From Mycobacterium sp. 852014-52450_SCH5900713 (lineage in GTDB: Bacteria > Actinomycetota > Actinomycetes > Mycobacteriales > Mycobacteriaceae), in NCBI RefSeq assembly GCF_001667075.1, contig NZ_LZIL01000049.1, forward strand, positions 1 to 56,099: a stretch of 56,099 nt of DNA, given 5' to 3'. Position 1 is the stretch's first letter. Each line of letters starts with the position of its first letter. Below are positions 8,560 through 18,212 of the stretch, in pieces. A program made the translations under genes and the position numbers. Under the pieces are notes generated by a model that had not been told where the DNA came from, did no database searches, and saw nothing but the letters and a program-made list of their open reading frames with translations.

Positions 8560-10005
8560 TTGCCACCCACGTCGATCAGCTTGAAAGAGCAGATGCTGCG
8601 GCGCCGCCCGGTTGTCGGCACGCCCGTCGCGTACGGGGCCGCGGACCACCTCAAGCGAACCATCGGCACCTTCCAGTTGACCATGTTCGGGGTCGGCTCG
8701 ACGGTCGGGACGGGCATCTTCTTCGTCATGTCTCAAGCCGTGCCGGAAGCCGGCCCCGGAGTGATTCTCTCGTTCCTCATCGCCGGGCTCGCGGCCGGGC
8801 TGGCGGCCATCTGCTACGCCGAATTGGCCTCCGCCGTACCCGTTTCCGGATCTTCCTATTCGTATGCGTACACCACTCTGGGCGAGGTCGTCGCGATGGG
8901 GGTGGCGGCCTGCCTGCTGCTCGAATACGGGGTGTCGACCGCCGCGGTCGCGGTGAACTGGAGCGGTTACCTCAACAAGCTGCTCAGCAATGTCTTCGGT
9001 TTCCAATTGCCGCATGTCTTGTCGGCCGCGCCGTGGGATGCGCGGCCCGGCTGGCTGAATCTCCCGGCGATCATCTTGATCGGGATGTGCGCGCTGCTGC
9101 TCATCCGCGGCGCCAGCGAATCAGCCAGGGTCAACACGATCATGGTGCTGATCAAGCTGGGAGTTCTGGTCATCTTCGCGATCGTCGCGTTCACCGCCTT
9201 CGATGCGAGCCATCTCCGCAATTTCGCGCCATTCGGCGCTGCGGGCATCGGCTCGGCCGCCGGCACCATCTTCTTCTCTTATATCGGCCTCGACGCCGTG
9301 TCCACCGCCGGTGACGAGGTGAAGAACCCGCAGAAGACCATGCCGCGCGCGCTGATTGCGGCGCTGGTGACGGTCACGAGCGTCTACGTGTTCGTCGCGC
9401 TCGCCGCACTGGGCACCCAGCCGTGGCAGGACTTCGCCGGGCAGCAGGAGGCCGGCCTGGCCACCATCCTCGACAAGGTCACCCGCGGCAGTTGGGCCAG
9501 CACGATTCTGGCCGCGGGCGCCGTCATCTCGATCTTCTCCGTCACCCTGGTCAGCATGTACGGGCAGACCCGCATCCTGTTCGCGATGGGACGCGACGGG
9601 CTGCTGCCAACGCGCTTCGCGCGCGTGAACACGAACACCATGACGCCGGTGGGCAACACGGTGATCGTGGCCATCGCAGCCTCTGCGCTGGCCGCCTTCA
9701 TACCGCTGGAAAAGTTGGCGGACATGGTGTCCATCGGGACGCTCACCGCGTTCGTCGTCGTATCCGCCGGAGTGATCATCTTGCGGGTGCGCGAGCCCGA
9801 CTTGCCGCGCGGCTTCAAGGTTCCCGGTTATCCCGTCACGCCCGTCCTTTCGGTGCTGGCGTGCGGTTACATCCTCGCCAGTTTGCACTGGTACACCTGG
9901 ATCGCGTTCAGCGGCTGGGTCGCGCTCGCATTAGCCTTCTACTTCGTGTGGGGCCGCCATCACAGCGCGCTCAACAGCGAAGCGCTCGAGCGGGACGCGC
10001 TGTGA
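8560..10005 (+). CDS. rocE: cationic amino-acid permease (APC superfamily)
   Basis: 481 residues with about 12-14 hydrophobic segments. The first membrane segment carries the APC glycine-rich signature GVGSTVGTGIFF, and the long loops and C-terminal extra helices fit the cationic amino-acid transporter (CAT) branch. The TTG start at 8560 is supported by AAGGAGGGG about 6 bases upstream, 26 bases after rocD. As the Rv2320c equivalent it most likely imports arginine or ornithine for the preceding enzymes. The universal stress protein gene overlaps its end by 4 bases. Confidence 0.92.
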   Translation: MPPTSISLKEQMLRRRPVVGTPVAYGAADHLKRTIGTFQLTMFGVGSTVGTGIFFVMSQAVPEAGPGVILSFLIAGLAAGLAAICYAELASAVPVSGSSYSYAYTTLGEVVAMGVAACLLLEYGVSTAAVAVNWSGYLNKLLSNVFGFQLPHVLSAAPWDARPGWLNLPAIILIGMCALLLIRGASESARVNTIMVLIKLGVLVIFAIVAFTAFDASHLRNFAPFGAAGIGSAAGTIFFSYIGLDAVSTAGDEVKNPQKTMPRALIAALVTVTSVYVFVALAALGTQPWQDFAGQQEAGLATILDKVTRGSWASTILAAGAVISIFSVTLVSMYGQTRILFAMGRDGLLPTRFARVNTNTMTPVGNTVIVAIAASALAAFIPLEKLADMVSIGTLTAFVVVSAGVIILRVREPDLPRGFKVPGYPVTPVLSVLACGYILASLHWYTWIAFSGWVALALAFYFVWGRHHSALNSEALERDAL

Positions 10006-10880
10006 CCGTCGTCGTCGGTTACCGTGCCGGCAAGGTGGGACTCTCGGGTTTGCACCTGGGCGTGCGCATCGCGCGCACCCGCGGAACCTCGCTCACCGTG
10101 GTGACGATTGTGCCCAAACCGTGGCTGACGCCGTCGCTCGCCCGCGTCGACGCCGAATACGAGCTGTGGGCCGATGCCATGGCCGACGAGTCGGCGAAGG
10201 AGGCCGGCGGCGTCCTGAACACGGTGGCCGACGGAATCGCGGTCACGTACCTGCACCGCGCGCACGGCTCCGTGTCGGGGGGACTCCTCGAGGTCATCCA
10301 CGAGATTGACGCCGACGTGCTGGTGCTGGGTTCGTTGCCCAGCGGCGGGCACGGCCAAGTGCTGATCGGCTCCACCGCCGACTGGCTGCTGCATGCGTCG
10401 CCCGTTCCGGTGGCCATCAGCCCCCGCAATTACCGTGCACACCAAGGCAAGTTGACCCGCCTCACCTGTGCCTACTCGGCCACCCCCGATGCGATCGACG
10501 TGGTGAGACGCTGCTTCGAGTTCGGTCAGCGATTCGGCGTGCCGATGCGGGTGATCACGTTTGCGGTCCGTGGCAAGACGATGTATCCGCCGGAGGTCGG
10601 GCTCGAGGTCGAGGATCAGGTATTGCAGGCCTGGGCGTCGCAAGCGCGCGGCATCCTCGAGGAGCTGAAGACGAGCGGGATCGTCAGCGAAGATGTTGCG
10701 CTGCAGGTGGTTACCGGCCGCAGTTGGAAAGATGCGCTGGCGGAGGCGGATTGGCAGGAGGGCGAGATCCTGGCATTGGGCACCCGGCCGCGCGGCGACA
10801 TCCGGCGGGTCTTCCTCGGTTCCCGCAGCGCGAAGATCATCCGGGAAAGCCCCGTGCCGGTGCTGGTGCTGCCGGGCTAA
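10002..10880 (+). CDS. tandem-domain universal stress protein
   Basis: 292 residues, identical in length to my recollection of Rv2319c. It consists of two UspA-like domains. The first ends with a nucleotide-loop-like GSTADWLLHASPVPVAI at about 124-140; the second ends with LGSRSAKIIRESPVPVLVLP. These stretches resemble the ATP-binding G-x-S/T signature of USP proteins. The GTG start overlaps the rocE stop (GTGA), so it is the last gene of the DDAH-rocD-rocE operon; its role may be regulatory for the permease, as in other permease-linked USP proteins, but that is inference. Its stop overlaps by 4 bases that of the convergent uspC. Confidence 0.88.
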   Translation: MTVVVGYRAGKVGLSGLHLGVRIARTRGTSLTVVTIVPKPWLTPSLARVDAEYELWADAMADESAKEAGGVLNTVADGIAVTYLHRAHGSVSGGLLEVIHEIDADVLVLGSLPSGGHGQVLIGSTADWLLHASPVPVAISPRNYRAHQGKLTRLTCAYSATPDAIDVVRRCFEFGQRFGVPMRVITFAVRGKTMYPPEVGLEVEDQVLQAWASQARGILEELKTSGIVSEDVALQVVTGRSWKDALAEADWQEGEILALGTRPRGDIRRVFLGSRSAKIIRESPVPVLVLPG

Positions 10881-12199
10881 CGCTGCGCCGCGGCGTTCGC
10901 GGCCGCCTGCGCCCGCTTCAGGGTTGCCGCGATATCGCCGCGGCCCAAGAACATCTCGTCGAAATAGGGCCGCAGGGCATCGTTGCCGGCGGCGAAGCCG
11001 GCGCCGCCGGGAGCCGCGATGCGCGGGCCGTTGAGCACGGCGAAGAAGGGTGTGACGTCGACGCCCCTGGTGGACCAGTAATGGAAGTAGACCGGCTGAG
11101 CCGACAGGACCGCCGGGATGGCCGCGCCCTCGCGACCCAGGAACTCGTTGCCCTCCTTGCTGCCCATCCAGGCCAGGACCTGACGCACCGCGTCGGGATG
11201 TTTCGTCGCGGCATTGCCCGCCGCCGCAATGCCGTTCGTGACGCTCACCCGTCCGACCGGGCCCACCGGCATCATCGCCACCCCCCAGCGGAAGCGGGCA
11301 TCGCGGGCCACCGGCGCCAAGTTGTAGGTGCCGGACTGGAACAGCGCCATCCTGCCGGCCAGGAACTGGTTGCGGGAGAAGTCGCCGTTGTCGTTGGTGT
11401 CGGACGCCGGCGGCGCGACGTGGTCGTCATTGATCAGGCCGACCAGATAGCGGAAGGCTTGCACGGCACCGGGATTGTCGAACGCGAACGTGTCGCCGCG
11501 CTGGAAAACACCGCCGGCCGAGCCGATGTAGTTGAGGTAGATACCCTGCGGGTCGTTGGCGGCGTTGTAGCCCCACTGCCGGACCCGTCCGGCGTCGAAA
11601 CCCGCCGTGTTTCCGGGACGTCCGTCGGCGTCCACGGTGAGCCGGGTGAGCATAGGCCGCAGCGTGTCCTCGTCAGCGGCGCCCCACCGCAACCCGTTCA
11701 GCTGGGCGGGGTCGACGCCGGCCGCGGCGAGCAGGTCTGCGTTGTAATACAGCGCGATCCCGGCATCGGTCAGCTGCGGCACCCCCCACAGCGTGTCTCC
11801 ACGGGTGAACTGGCCGACGACCGCCGAATCCCACGCCGGGGCGGCCCTGTCGATCTTCATCAGCCGACCACTGTCGGCGTAGGCGGCCAGATAGGCGTTG
11901 GACAGCCAGAAGATATCGTCGGCACTGCCGCCGGCGATATCGGTGCGAAGCGTGTCGAAGTACGTCGAATACGCGACCACGCTGGTGTGCACCGCGATAT
12001 CGGGATGCGCGCGATTGAACGCCTCGAACGACTGCCGATAGGCCGCGGCGATCTGCTCGGCCCAGACCCGCACCGTCACGACGATTTTGCCGCCGGGGGG
12101 CTGGCCGGAGTAGTCCAGCAGTACCGCGGTCGCACCCAACAGCACTGCGACCAGCGCGAGCGCCCCGGCCATCAGCGTCGAAAAGCGGGGCCGGCTCAT
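10877..12199 (-). CDS. uspC: UspC-type sugar ABC transporter substrate-binding protein
   Basis: 440 residues when started at ATG 12199, the same length I recall for Rv2318. A hydrophobic N-terminal segment (residues 8-30) acts as signal or anchor; no lipobox Cys is seen. The rest is a family 1 extracellular solute-binding protein, with DIFWLSNAY, GVPQLTDAGIALYYN and the C-terminal hinge typical of carbohydrate binders. M. tuberculosis UspC is reported to bind amino sugars. It is the third gene of the minus-strand operon uspA-uspB-uspC, separated from uspB by a gap that contains a long hairpin. A GTG at 12208 is a possible alternative start. Confidence 0.93.
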   Translation of the reverse strand: MSRPRFSTLMAGALALVAVLLGATAVLLDYSGQPPGGKIVVTVRVWAEQIAAAYRQSFEAFNRAHPDIAVHTSVVAYSTYFDTLRTDIAGGSADDIFWLSNAYLAAYADSGRLMKIDRAAPAWDSAVVGQFTRGDTLWGVPQLTDAGIALYYNADLLAAAGVDPAQLNGLRWGAADEDTLRPMLTRLTVDADGRPGNTAGFDAGRVRQWGYNAANDPQGIYLNYIGSAGGVFQRGDTFAFDNPGAVQAFRYLVGLINDDHVAPPASDTNDNGDFSRNQFLAGRMALFQSGTYNLAPVARDARFRWGVAMMPVGPVGRVSVTNGIAAAGNAATKHPDAVRQVLAWMGSKEGNEFLGREGAAIPAVLSAQPVYFHYWSTRGVDVTPFFAVLNGPRIAAPGGAGFAAGNDALRPYFDEMFLGRGDIAATLKRAQAAANAAAQR

Positions 12200-12200
12200 G

Positions 12201-12273
12201 TCGCGCACCGAGATTGCCGTGGTGGTCGTGGATCGCCCGGAATCGCAGCCGTTACGGCAATCTCGGCGCGCGA
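12201..12273. repeat. 20-bp inverted repeat between uspB and uspC
   Basis: Arms 12201-12220 and 12254-12273 pair in 19 of 20 positions, with a 33-base loop. The element lies wholly between the uspB stop and the uspC ATG. In the uspABC transcript it would form a stable stem that could block 3' exonucleases or shield or tune uspC translation. It may alternatively be a dispersed mycobacterial palindromic repeat. Confidence 0.7.
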
Positions 12274-12278
12274 ACGGC

Positions 12279-13094
12279 TCACTTGAGCCCCGAGACGACG
12301 ATCGATGCGACGATGTGACGCTGGAAGACGACGAACAGCGCGATCAGCGGGACGATCGCGACCGTCGTCGCCGCCATGACCAACGTCCACTGCGAGTTGA
12401 ACCGCGACTGCAGATCGGCCGTCGCCACCGTAAGCACCCGCCACTTGTGGCCACTGGTGATCACCAAGGGCCACATGAAGTTATTCCACTGCGAGACAAC
12501 CGTGATCAGCGTCAAGGCGGCCAACACCGGTCGGCTGGACGGAATCACCACGTGCACGATCACGTCCAAGGTGTTGGCTCCGTCCAGGTGGGCGGCGTTG
12601 ACCAAGTCGTTCGGGATGATCCGAAAGTGCTCCCGCAACAGGAAGATCGCGTACGGCGAGCCGAACATGAAGGGCAGCACCAGCGCCCAGAACGTGTTAC
12701 GCAGGCCGAGCTGGGCCATCATCAGATACAGCGGCACCACCGTGACCGTCCCCGGCACCATCAACGTCGCGATGTAGACCCAGAACAGAGCGTCGCGCCC
12801 CGGAAACTGCAAGCGGGCGAACGCGTATGCGGCCAATACCGAAAAGGTCAACTGGCCCACCAGGATCACCGCGGTCATCAACGCGGTCACCGCCGCCGCG
12901 CGGCCGAATCCGGCTCCACCGAGGTCGGCGTAGTTGGACAGAGTGAATGGTCGTGGCAGCTGCAGCGGCGTACCGGTGGCGAACTGGTGCGCCGAGGTGA
13001 ACGAGGTCAACAAACCAAGGAGAAAGGGGACCAACGTGATCAGCGCACCGAGGATGAGCCCGCCGTAAATGGCGAGCCGGCTAAGTGAGGTCAT
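12279..13094 (-). CDS. uspB: UspB sugar ABC transporter permease
   Basis: 271 residues, MalG-like inner-membrane permease with six hydrophobic segments. The cytoplasmic EAA loop that contacts the ATPase is visible as NAAHLDGANTLDVIVHVVIP around residues 165-185. It is equivalent to Rv2317 and forms the membrane channel with UspA. The start overlaps the end of uspA by 14 bases, so the two permeases are translationally coupled. No ATPase gene is present in the operon; a shared multi-sugar ATPase encoded elsewhere probably energises it, as suggested for the M. tuberculosis homologue. Confidence 0.92.
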   Translation of the reverse strand: MTSLSRLAIYGGLILGALITLVPFLLGLLTSFTSAHQFATGTPLQLPRPFTLSNYADLGGAGFGRAAAVTALMTAVILVGQLTFSVLAAYAFARLQFPGRDALFWVYIATLMVPGTVTVVPLYLMMAQLGLRNTFWALVLPFMFGSPYAIFLLREHFRIIPNDLVNAAHLDGANTLDVIVHVVIPSSRPVLAALTLITVVSQWNNFMWPLVITSGHKWRVLTVATADLQSRFNSQWTLVMAATTVAIVPLIALFVVFQRHIVASIVVSGLK

Positions 13095-13965
13095 AGCTGA
13101 TCCGCCGCCGGAAGTAGAGGTGCTGCACCATCGTGGCGCCGATCAAGATGACGAACAGCACCACCGCCATCACCGACGCCCGCCCGATGGCCGCCGCGCC
13201 AAAAGCCTCGGCGTAGATGCGGTGGGCTACCAGATCGGTGCTGCCCCCCGGTCCGCCGCCGGTCAACGCGTAGACCATGTCGAAAACCTGTGCCGTGCTG
13301 ACAATTCCGGTCACCAACACGAAGAACGTGGTCGGCCGCAGCATGGGCAGGGTGATGCGCCAGAACCGTTGCCAAGCGGTGGCGCCGTCGGTGCGCGCGG
13401 CGGCGTGAATGTCGTCGGGGATCGCCAGCAGGCCCGCCAGGAACGACAGGGAGACGTAGCCGACGTTGGTCCACACGACGACGGCCGACACGAGCGGCAG
13501 GGCAAAGCTGGGGTCCGAAAGCCATTCGATGCTGTGTCCCAGCAGGGTGCTCACGGCCCCGTCGGTCGGGGCCAAAATCCAGCGCCACAGCACGGCGATC
13601 GCCAGCGGCGCGCAGATCCAGGGCAGCACGTAGAGGGTGCGGAACAGGCCGGTGCCGGGAAGCTGGCGGGCCAGCATGGACGCGGCCAGCAGGCCCAGCA
13701 CCGTCTGCGCCGGCACCACGATCGCCACGAAGAGAGCCGTGACGATCAGCGAGTTGGCGAAGTTGCGATCCGTCAACACCGACCGCCAGTTGGCCACGCC
13801 CACATAGTGCAGCGGGCCCAGCAGGTCCCAGCGGTAGAGGCTCAGCCAAATCACCACGAGGATGGGCAACAGCAAGAAGGCCACGACGCCGAACAAGCTG
13901 GGCGCCAGCAGGGCATAGCCCAGCGCGGTGGAACGAGGCTGTGTCCTCAGGGCGCCGCTGGCCAT
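13081..13965 (-). CDS. uspA: UspA sugar ABC transporter permease
   Basis: About 294 residues from the ATG at 13965, close to Rv2316 (290 aa from memory). It is a MalF-like permease with six membrane segments, and an EAA-type loop AARTDGATAWQRFWRITLP near residues 200-218. It is the first gene of the uspABC operon and lies head to head with tldD. The frame is open to 14031, but that would run past the divergent GTG start of tldD, so the internal ATG is preferred. It pairs with UspB to import the sugar captured by UspC. Confidence 0.9.
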   Translation of the reverse strand: MASGALRTQPRSTALGYALLAPSLFGVVAFLLLPILVVIWLSLYRWDLLGPLHYVGVANWRSVLTDRNFANSLIVTALFVAIVVPAQTVLGLLAASMLARQLPGTGLFRTLYVLPWICAPLAIAVLWRWILAPTDGAVSTLLGHSIEWLSDPSFALPLVSAVVVWTNVGYVSLSFLAGLLAIPDDIHAAARTDGATAWQRFWRITLPMLRPTTFFVLVTGIVSTAQVFDMVYALTGGGPGGSTDLVAHRIYAEAFGAAAIGRASVMAVVLFVILIGATMVQHLYFRRRISYDLT

Positions 13966-14024
13966 GGAGGTAATTAAAGCGGGCGGGGCCGGGGTTTGGG
14001 GTGAACGGCCGTTACGGTGGATCC
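13966..14024. promoter_or_regulatory. divergent promoter region uspA / tldD
   Basis: This 59-base gap must hold promoters for both directions. It contains a perfect 10-bp palindrome AACGGCCGTT at 14004-14013 and an AT-rich TAATTAAA near 13972. No clear -35/-10 pair was found. Confidence 0.3.
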
Positions 14025-15542
14025 GTGACACCGAACCGGGGGATCGATGCCGACTTCCTGAACCTGCCCCGCCACCAGTTGGCCGAGGCTGCGCTTTCGG
14101 CGGCCGGCGCGGCCGGCGCCAGCTATGCCGACCTGCGGGTTCACCGCATCGTCACCGAGATCATCCAGCTGCGTGACGGCGAGCTCGAGACGGCGGTTGT
14201 CAACCGCGAGGTCGGTCTGGCGGTGCGGGTGATCGTCGATGGCACGTGGGGATTCGCCTCGCACGCCGAGCTCGCGCCCTCGGTCGCGGCCGAGACGGCG
14301 CGTCGCGCCGTGCAGGTGGCCACCACCCTGGCGACGCTGAACAGCGAGCACGTCGAGTTGGCGCCCGAGCCGGTGTACGCCGACGCCACCTGGGTTTCCG
14401 ATTACCGGATCGACCCGTTCAGCGTCCCGGCGAGCGACAAGATCGGTGTGCTGGAGGAATACTCCGGCCGGCTGCTCAGTGCCGACGGCGTCGATCACGT
14501 GTCGGCCGTTCTCACCGCCGTCAAGGAGCAGACGTTCTACGCCGATACCTTCGGATCGTCGATCACCCAGCAGCGGGTGCGGGTGCAGCCGTCGCTGGAG
14601 GCGGTGACCGTCGACGCGGAGGCGGGCAGCTTCGACTCGATGCGCACGCTGGCCCCGCCGACGGGGCGCGGCTGGGAAGTGCTCGCCGGCGACGAGGTGT
14701 GGAACTGGACCGACGAGCTGGCGCAGTTGCCGTCGCTGCTCGCCGAAAAGGTCAAGGCGCCCAGCGTGACGGCGGGGCGCAAGGACCTGGTGATCGATCC
14801 CACCAACCTGTGGTTGACCATTCACGAATCCATCGGGCACGCAACAGAATACGACCGGGCCATCGGCTATGAGGCCGCTTACGCGGGAACGTCTTTCGCC
14901 ACGCCGGACAAGCTCGGCACCATGCGGTACGGCTCCCCGGTGATGAACGTGACCGCCGACCGCACCGTCCAGCACGGGTTGGCCACCATCGGTTACGACG
15001 ACGAGGGGGTGGCGGCGCAAAGCTGGGATCTGGTGCGCGACGGGGTGTTCGTCGGCTATCAGCTCGACCGGGTGTTCGCTCCGCGTCTCGGGCAGCCGCG
15101 GTCCAACGGGTGCTCGTATGCCGACTCGCCGCATCACGTGCCGATTCAGCGGATGGCCAACGTGTCGCTGCAGCCGGCGCGCGAGCACGTCAGCACCGCC
15201 GACCTGATCGGCCGCGTCGAGGACGGCATCTACATCATCGGCGACAAGTCATGGTCAATCGACATGCAGCGCTACAACTTTCAGTTCACCGGCCAGCGGT
15301 TCTTCCGCATCCGCGACGGTCGGCTGGATGGTCAATTGCGAGACGTCGCCTACCAGGCCACCACGACCGATTTCTGGGATTCCATGGAGGCCGTGGGCGG
15401 CCCGTCGACCTGGCGGTTGGGCGGCGCGTTCAACTGCGGCAAGGCGCAGCCCGGCCAGATCGCCCCGGTCAGCCACGGCTGCCCGTCGGCCTTGTTCCGC
15501 GGCGTCAACGTGCTCAACACCCGGACCGAGGGCGGCCGATGA
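14025..15542 (+). CDS. tldD: TldD-family metalloprotease subunit
   Basis: 505 residues from GTG 14025, matching the length I recall for Rv2315c. It carries the TldD zinc motif HExxxH as IHESIGHATEY (His267, Glu268, His272) and a conserved Cys further on in SNGCSYADSPHH. In other bacteria TldD and TldE form a heterodimer that degrades unfolded peptides in its inner chamber and matures microcin and CcdA-type substrates. TldD contributes the active site. The gene overlaps tldE by 4 bases. A GTG at 14001 would give 513 residues but is less consistent with the family. Confidence 0.92.
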   Translation: MTPNRGIDADFLNLPRHQLAEAALSAAGAAGASYADLRVHRIVTEIIQLRDGELETAVVNREVGLAVRVIVDGTWGFASHAELAPSVAAETARRAVQVATTLATLNSEHVELAPEPVYADATWVSDYRIDPFSVPASDKIGVLEEYSGRLLSADGVDHVSAVLTAVKEQTFYADTFGSSITQQRVRVQPSLEAVTVDAEAGSFDSMRTLAPPTGRGWEVLAGDEVWNWTDELAQLPSLLAEKVKAPSVTAGRKDLVIDPTNLWLTIHESIGHATEYDRAIGYEAAYAGTSFATPDKLGTMRYGSPVMNVTADRTVQHGLATIGYDDEGVAAQSWDLVRDGVFVGYQLDRVFAPRLGQPRSNGCSYADSPHHVPIQRMANVSLQPAREHVSTADLIGRVEDGIYIIGDKSWSIDMQRYNFQFTGQRFFRIRDGRLDGQLRDVAYQATTTDFWDSMEAVGGPSTWRLGGAFNCGKAQPGQIAPVSHGCPSALFRGVNVLNTRTEGGR

Positions 15543-16912
15543 TCACCCCGCAGCATGTCGTCAACCTTGTGTTGGAGGAGGCCGCCAAGCTCGGCGGTGC
15601 CAGCGAGACCATGGTGCTCGTCACCGACAAAGTCGAGGCAACGTTGCGCTGGGCGGGCAATTCGATGACCACCAACGGTGTTTCGGTCAACCGCAGCATC
15701 ACGGTGATCTCCGTCGTCCGCGCAGGGTCCAGCGCACGGGTCGGCACGATGGTTTCCGCCGAGGTGGATCCGCGGGTGATCCCCGAACTGGTGGCGGCGT
15801 CCCAGGAGGCGGCCCGCTCGGCGCCCGAGGCCGGTGACGCCGCGCCGCTGTTGACCGATACCGGGGCGCCGGTCGATTGGGACGCGCCGGTGCCCGGAAC
15901 CGGGCCGTTGGTGTTCGCCGATGTCGCCGACTCCTTGAGTCGTGGGTTCCGTGGCGCCGATCGGTTGTATGGCTTTGCGCACCACAGCGTTTCGACGACG
16001 TTCCTGGCATCGTCGACCGGAGTGCGCCGCCGCTACACCCAACCCGCCGGGGCGGTGGAGATCAACGGCAAGCGCGGCGACGCAAGCGCATGGGCCGGTA
16101 TCGGCACGCCCGACTTCGTCGACGTGCCAATGGATTCGCTGCTCGAGGAGCTGTCGATGCGGCTCGGCTGGGCCGAGCGCCGCGTGGAACTTCCCGCGGG
16201 GCGCTACGAGACGATCATGCCGCCGTCCACGGTGGCCGACATGATGCTTTACCTGGCCTGGTCGATGGCCGGCCGGGGCGCACAGGAAGGCCGCACTGCC
16301 TTCTCGGCGCCGGGCGGTGGGACGCGGGTGGGGGAGCGGCTCACCGAACTGCCTCTGACGCTGTTCTCCGATCCGATGGCGCCGGGGCTGGCGTGCACGC
16401 CGTTCGTCGCGGTGAGCAGCTCGTCGGAGACGGCGTCGGTCTTCGACAACGGCATGGAGATCGGTCAAGTGGACTGGATCCGCAACGGGGTGATCAACGC
16501 GCTGGCGTACCCGCGCGCGACCGCGGCCAAATACGATGCCCACGTCGCGGTGGCCGCCGACAACCTGGTGATGACCGGCGGATCGGCCGAGCTTGCCGAC
16601 ATGATCGCGGCCACCGAACGCGGCCTGCTGCTGACCACGCTGTGGTACATCCGCGAGGTCGACCCCACCACGCTGTTGCTCACCGGGCTGACTCGCGACG
16701 GCGTCTACCTCATTGAAGATGGCGAGGTGACCGCCGCCGTCAACAACTTCCGGTTCAACGAAAGTCCGCTGGACCTGCTGCGGCGGGTCACCGAGGCCGG
16801 GGCGAGCGAGAAGACCCTGCCCCGGGAGTGGGCGGACTGGGCCACCCGCGCTGCCATGCCGTCCCTGCGGATACCGGACTTCTATATGTCTTCGGTGAGC
16901 CAGGCGCAATAG
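15539..16912 (+). CDS. pmbA: TldE/PmbA-family metalloprotease subunit
   Basis: 457 residues, the size I recall for Rv2314c. It shares the TldD/PmbA fold but lacks the HExxxH zinc site, as expected for the non-catalytic TldE subunit. Recognisable stretches include [16 protein letters not shown] [20 protein letters not shown] and the C-terminal [21 protein letters not shown]. Start ATG 15539 overlaps the tldD stop (ATGA), which supports equal synthesis of the two partners. The physiological peptide substrate in mycobacteria is not known. Confidence 0.92.
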   Translation: MITPQHVVNLVLEEAAKLGGASETMVLVTDKVEATLRWAGNSMTTNGVSVNRSITVISVVRAGSSARVGTMVSAEVDPRVIPELVAASQEAARSAPEAGDAAPLLTDTGAPVDWDAPVPGTGPLVFADVADSLSRGFRGADRLYGFAHHSVSTTFLASSTGVRRRYTQPAGAVEINGKRGDASAWAGIGTPDFVDVPMDSLLEELSMRLGWAERRVELPAGRYETIMPPSTVADMMLYLAWSMAGRGAQEGRTAFSAPGGGTRVGERLTELPLTLFSDPMAPGLACTPFVAVSSSSETASVFDNGMEIGQVDWIRNGVINALAYPRATAAKYDAHVAVAADNLVMTGGSAELADMIAATERGLLLTTLWYIREVDPTTLLLTGLTRDGVYLIEDGEVTAAVNNFRFNESPLDLLRRVTEAGASEKTLPREWADWATRAAMPSLRIPDFYMSSVSQAQ

Positions 16913-16952
16913 GCGATTGCCGCCGGGCCGGCCGCGTTCTAGCGTGTGACGA

Positions 16953-17819
16953 ATGGTGGCTCCGGTTTCGGTCCAAGAAGATCAGCTCTCCCGGTTGGTG
17001 GCCCTGGCTCCGGGCTCGCCGGCGGACGCGCGCATTGCGGCCCTAATTCGGCGGACGTGCGCCCAGACGCTGTCGCTACCGCCACTGCCCAGTCCCGTCG
17101 ATGTCGTCGCGCCCGAGTCGGAGGCCGAAGCCGTCGCCACCGAGTTCGCCGAGCAGTTCAGCGCCGACGTCTCCGCGATCACCGAAGGGCAGCGGTCCCG
17201 GTTGATCAAGCACCTGGGCGATAAAGCATTTGGCGTAGTGGTCCTGATGTATATCGCCGACTTCGTGCCGCGGGTGCGGGCCGGGCTGGAAGCGCTCGGA
17301 GTCGGATCGGGGTACTTGGGCTGGGTCGACGGCACCATCGAGTGGGACAGCACCACCGACCCGCAGGGGCCGGTGTTCAACGACTTCTTGCCCGCGGTGG
17401 CCCGGATGCGTGCGCTGGACCCGGTCACCTCCGAGCTGGTCCGGCTGCGCGGGGCGGCTCAGCACAATTGCCGGTTGTGCAAGTCGCTGCGCGAGGGCAC
17501 GGCACTCGATGCCGGCGGTTCGGAGACGCTCTACGACGAGATCGATCGCTTCGAGTCGTCGGCGCTGCTCGATGACCGCGCGAAAGCGGCCCTGCGCTAC
17601 GCCGATGCGTTAATTTGGACCCCTGCGCACCTCGCCGCCGACGATGTCGCCGAGGTGCGCTCCCGGTTCTCCGACGCCGAGGCCGTCGAGCTCACCTTTG
17701 ACATCATGCGGAATGCAAGCAACAAAGTTGCCGTCGCTTTGGGCGCCGACGCCCCCAGGGTGGAGCAGGGTACCGAGCGATACCTGCTCGGAGCCGACGG
17801 CAAGACCGTCTTCAACTGA
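16953..17819 (+). CDS. carboxymuconolactone-decarboxylase/AhpD-like fold protein
   Basis: 288 residues, the positional counterpart of Rv2313c. The second half is the all-helical CMD/AhpD fold, with the redox pair Cys173-x-x-Cys176 in [15 protein letters not shown]. In AhpD such a pair plus a nearby His and Glu reduces partner enzymes or peroxides, so a thiol-disulfide role is plausible. The first 80 residues have no recognised domain. It follows tldE by 40 bases on the same strand and may be cotranscribed. The actual reaction is unknown. Confidence 0.72.
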   Translation: MVAPVSVQEDQLSRLVALAPGSPADARIAALIRRTCAQTLSLPPLPSPVDVVAPESEAEAVATEFAEQFSADVSAITEGQRSRLIKHLGDKAFGVVVLMYIADFVPRVRAGLEALGVGSGYLGWVDGTIEWDSTTDPQGPVFNDFLPAVARMRALDPVTSELVRLRGAAQHNCRLCKSLREGTALDAGGSETLYDEIDRFESSALLDDRAKAALRYADALIWTPAHLAADDVAEVRSRFSDAEAVELTFDIMRNASNKVAVALGADAPRVEQGTERYLLGADGKTVFN

Positions 17820-18212
17820 GCCGTTCGGCGGCCGAAGCGGCCCCGGTGCGGGGCGATTAGCCAATGGTCAAGAGGCTTTCGACCCTGCCTAGGAGGCCTC
17901 AGCGGGCGTGGATCGGACGACGGCCCGAGGCCCGGGGCGAAGTAGCGAATGTTAACCATCCGTACACGGTCACGCAAACTAAAGTTCGCCGCTCAGGCCG
18001 CAGGTACTGGCTAAATTTATGTCGCGACACCAAAACTCATATGTGAACTCATATGTGCCGGTGATCTCAGATGGCAGCGCCGCCTGAGTTTACGACCATA
18101 GACCGCGTGACTGTTAGCCGTTGCCCGGATCGCTGTCGGTTAGCAGTTACCACACAAGGCTTGGCTTGCGTCGGAGAGCAACTTCGCTTCCCACGCAGAG
18201 GGAGGACCGGAG
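17820..18212. other. intergenic region with tandem repeat upstream of DUF732 gene
   Basis: No convincing gene is seen in these 393 bases. Just after the preceding stop are two short GC-rich inverted repeats (TTCGG-CGG-CCGAA at 17824-17836, and CCCC-GGTGC-GGGG) that may stop transcription. The middle is AT-richer than its surroundings and contains a perfect 12-bp tandem duplication listed separately. Confidence 0.5.
18034..18057. repeat. perfect tandem duplication of AACTCATATGTG
   Basis: AACTCATATGTG occurs twice head to tail (18034-18045 and 18046-18057), about 155 bases before the first DUF732 gene. Each copy contains the palindrome CATATG. It may be a paired operator or promoter element for the secreted-protein gene. 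Confidence 0.6.

Noticed and set aside
12198..13088. Long plus-strand open frame of about 296 codons opposite uspB, and a similar frame opposite uspA (13069-13977)
   Set aside because: The products are dominated by Arg, His, Gln and Asp, with no domain; they are antisense shadows of the well-supported permease genes in high-GC DNA.
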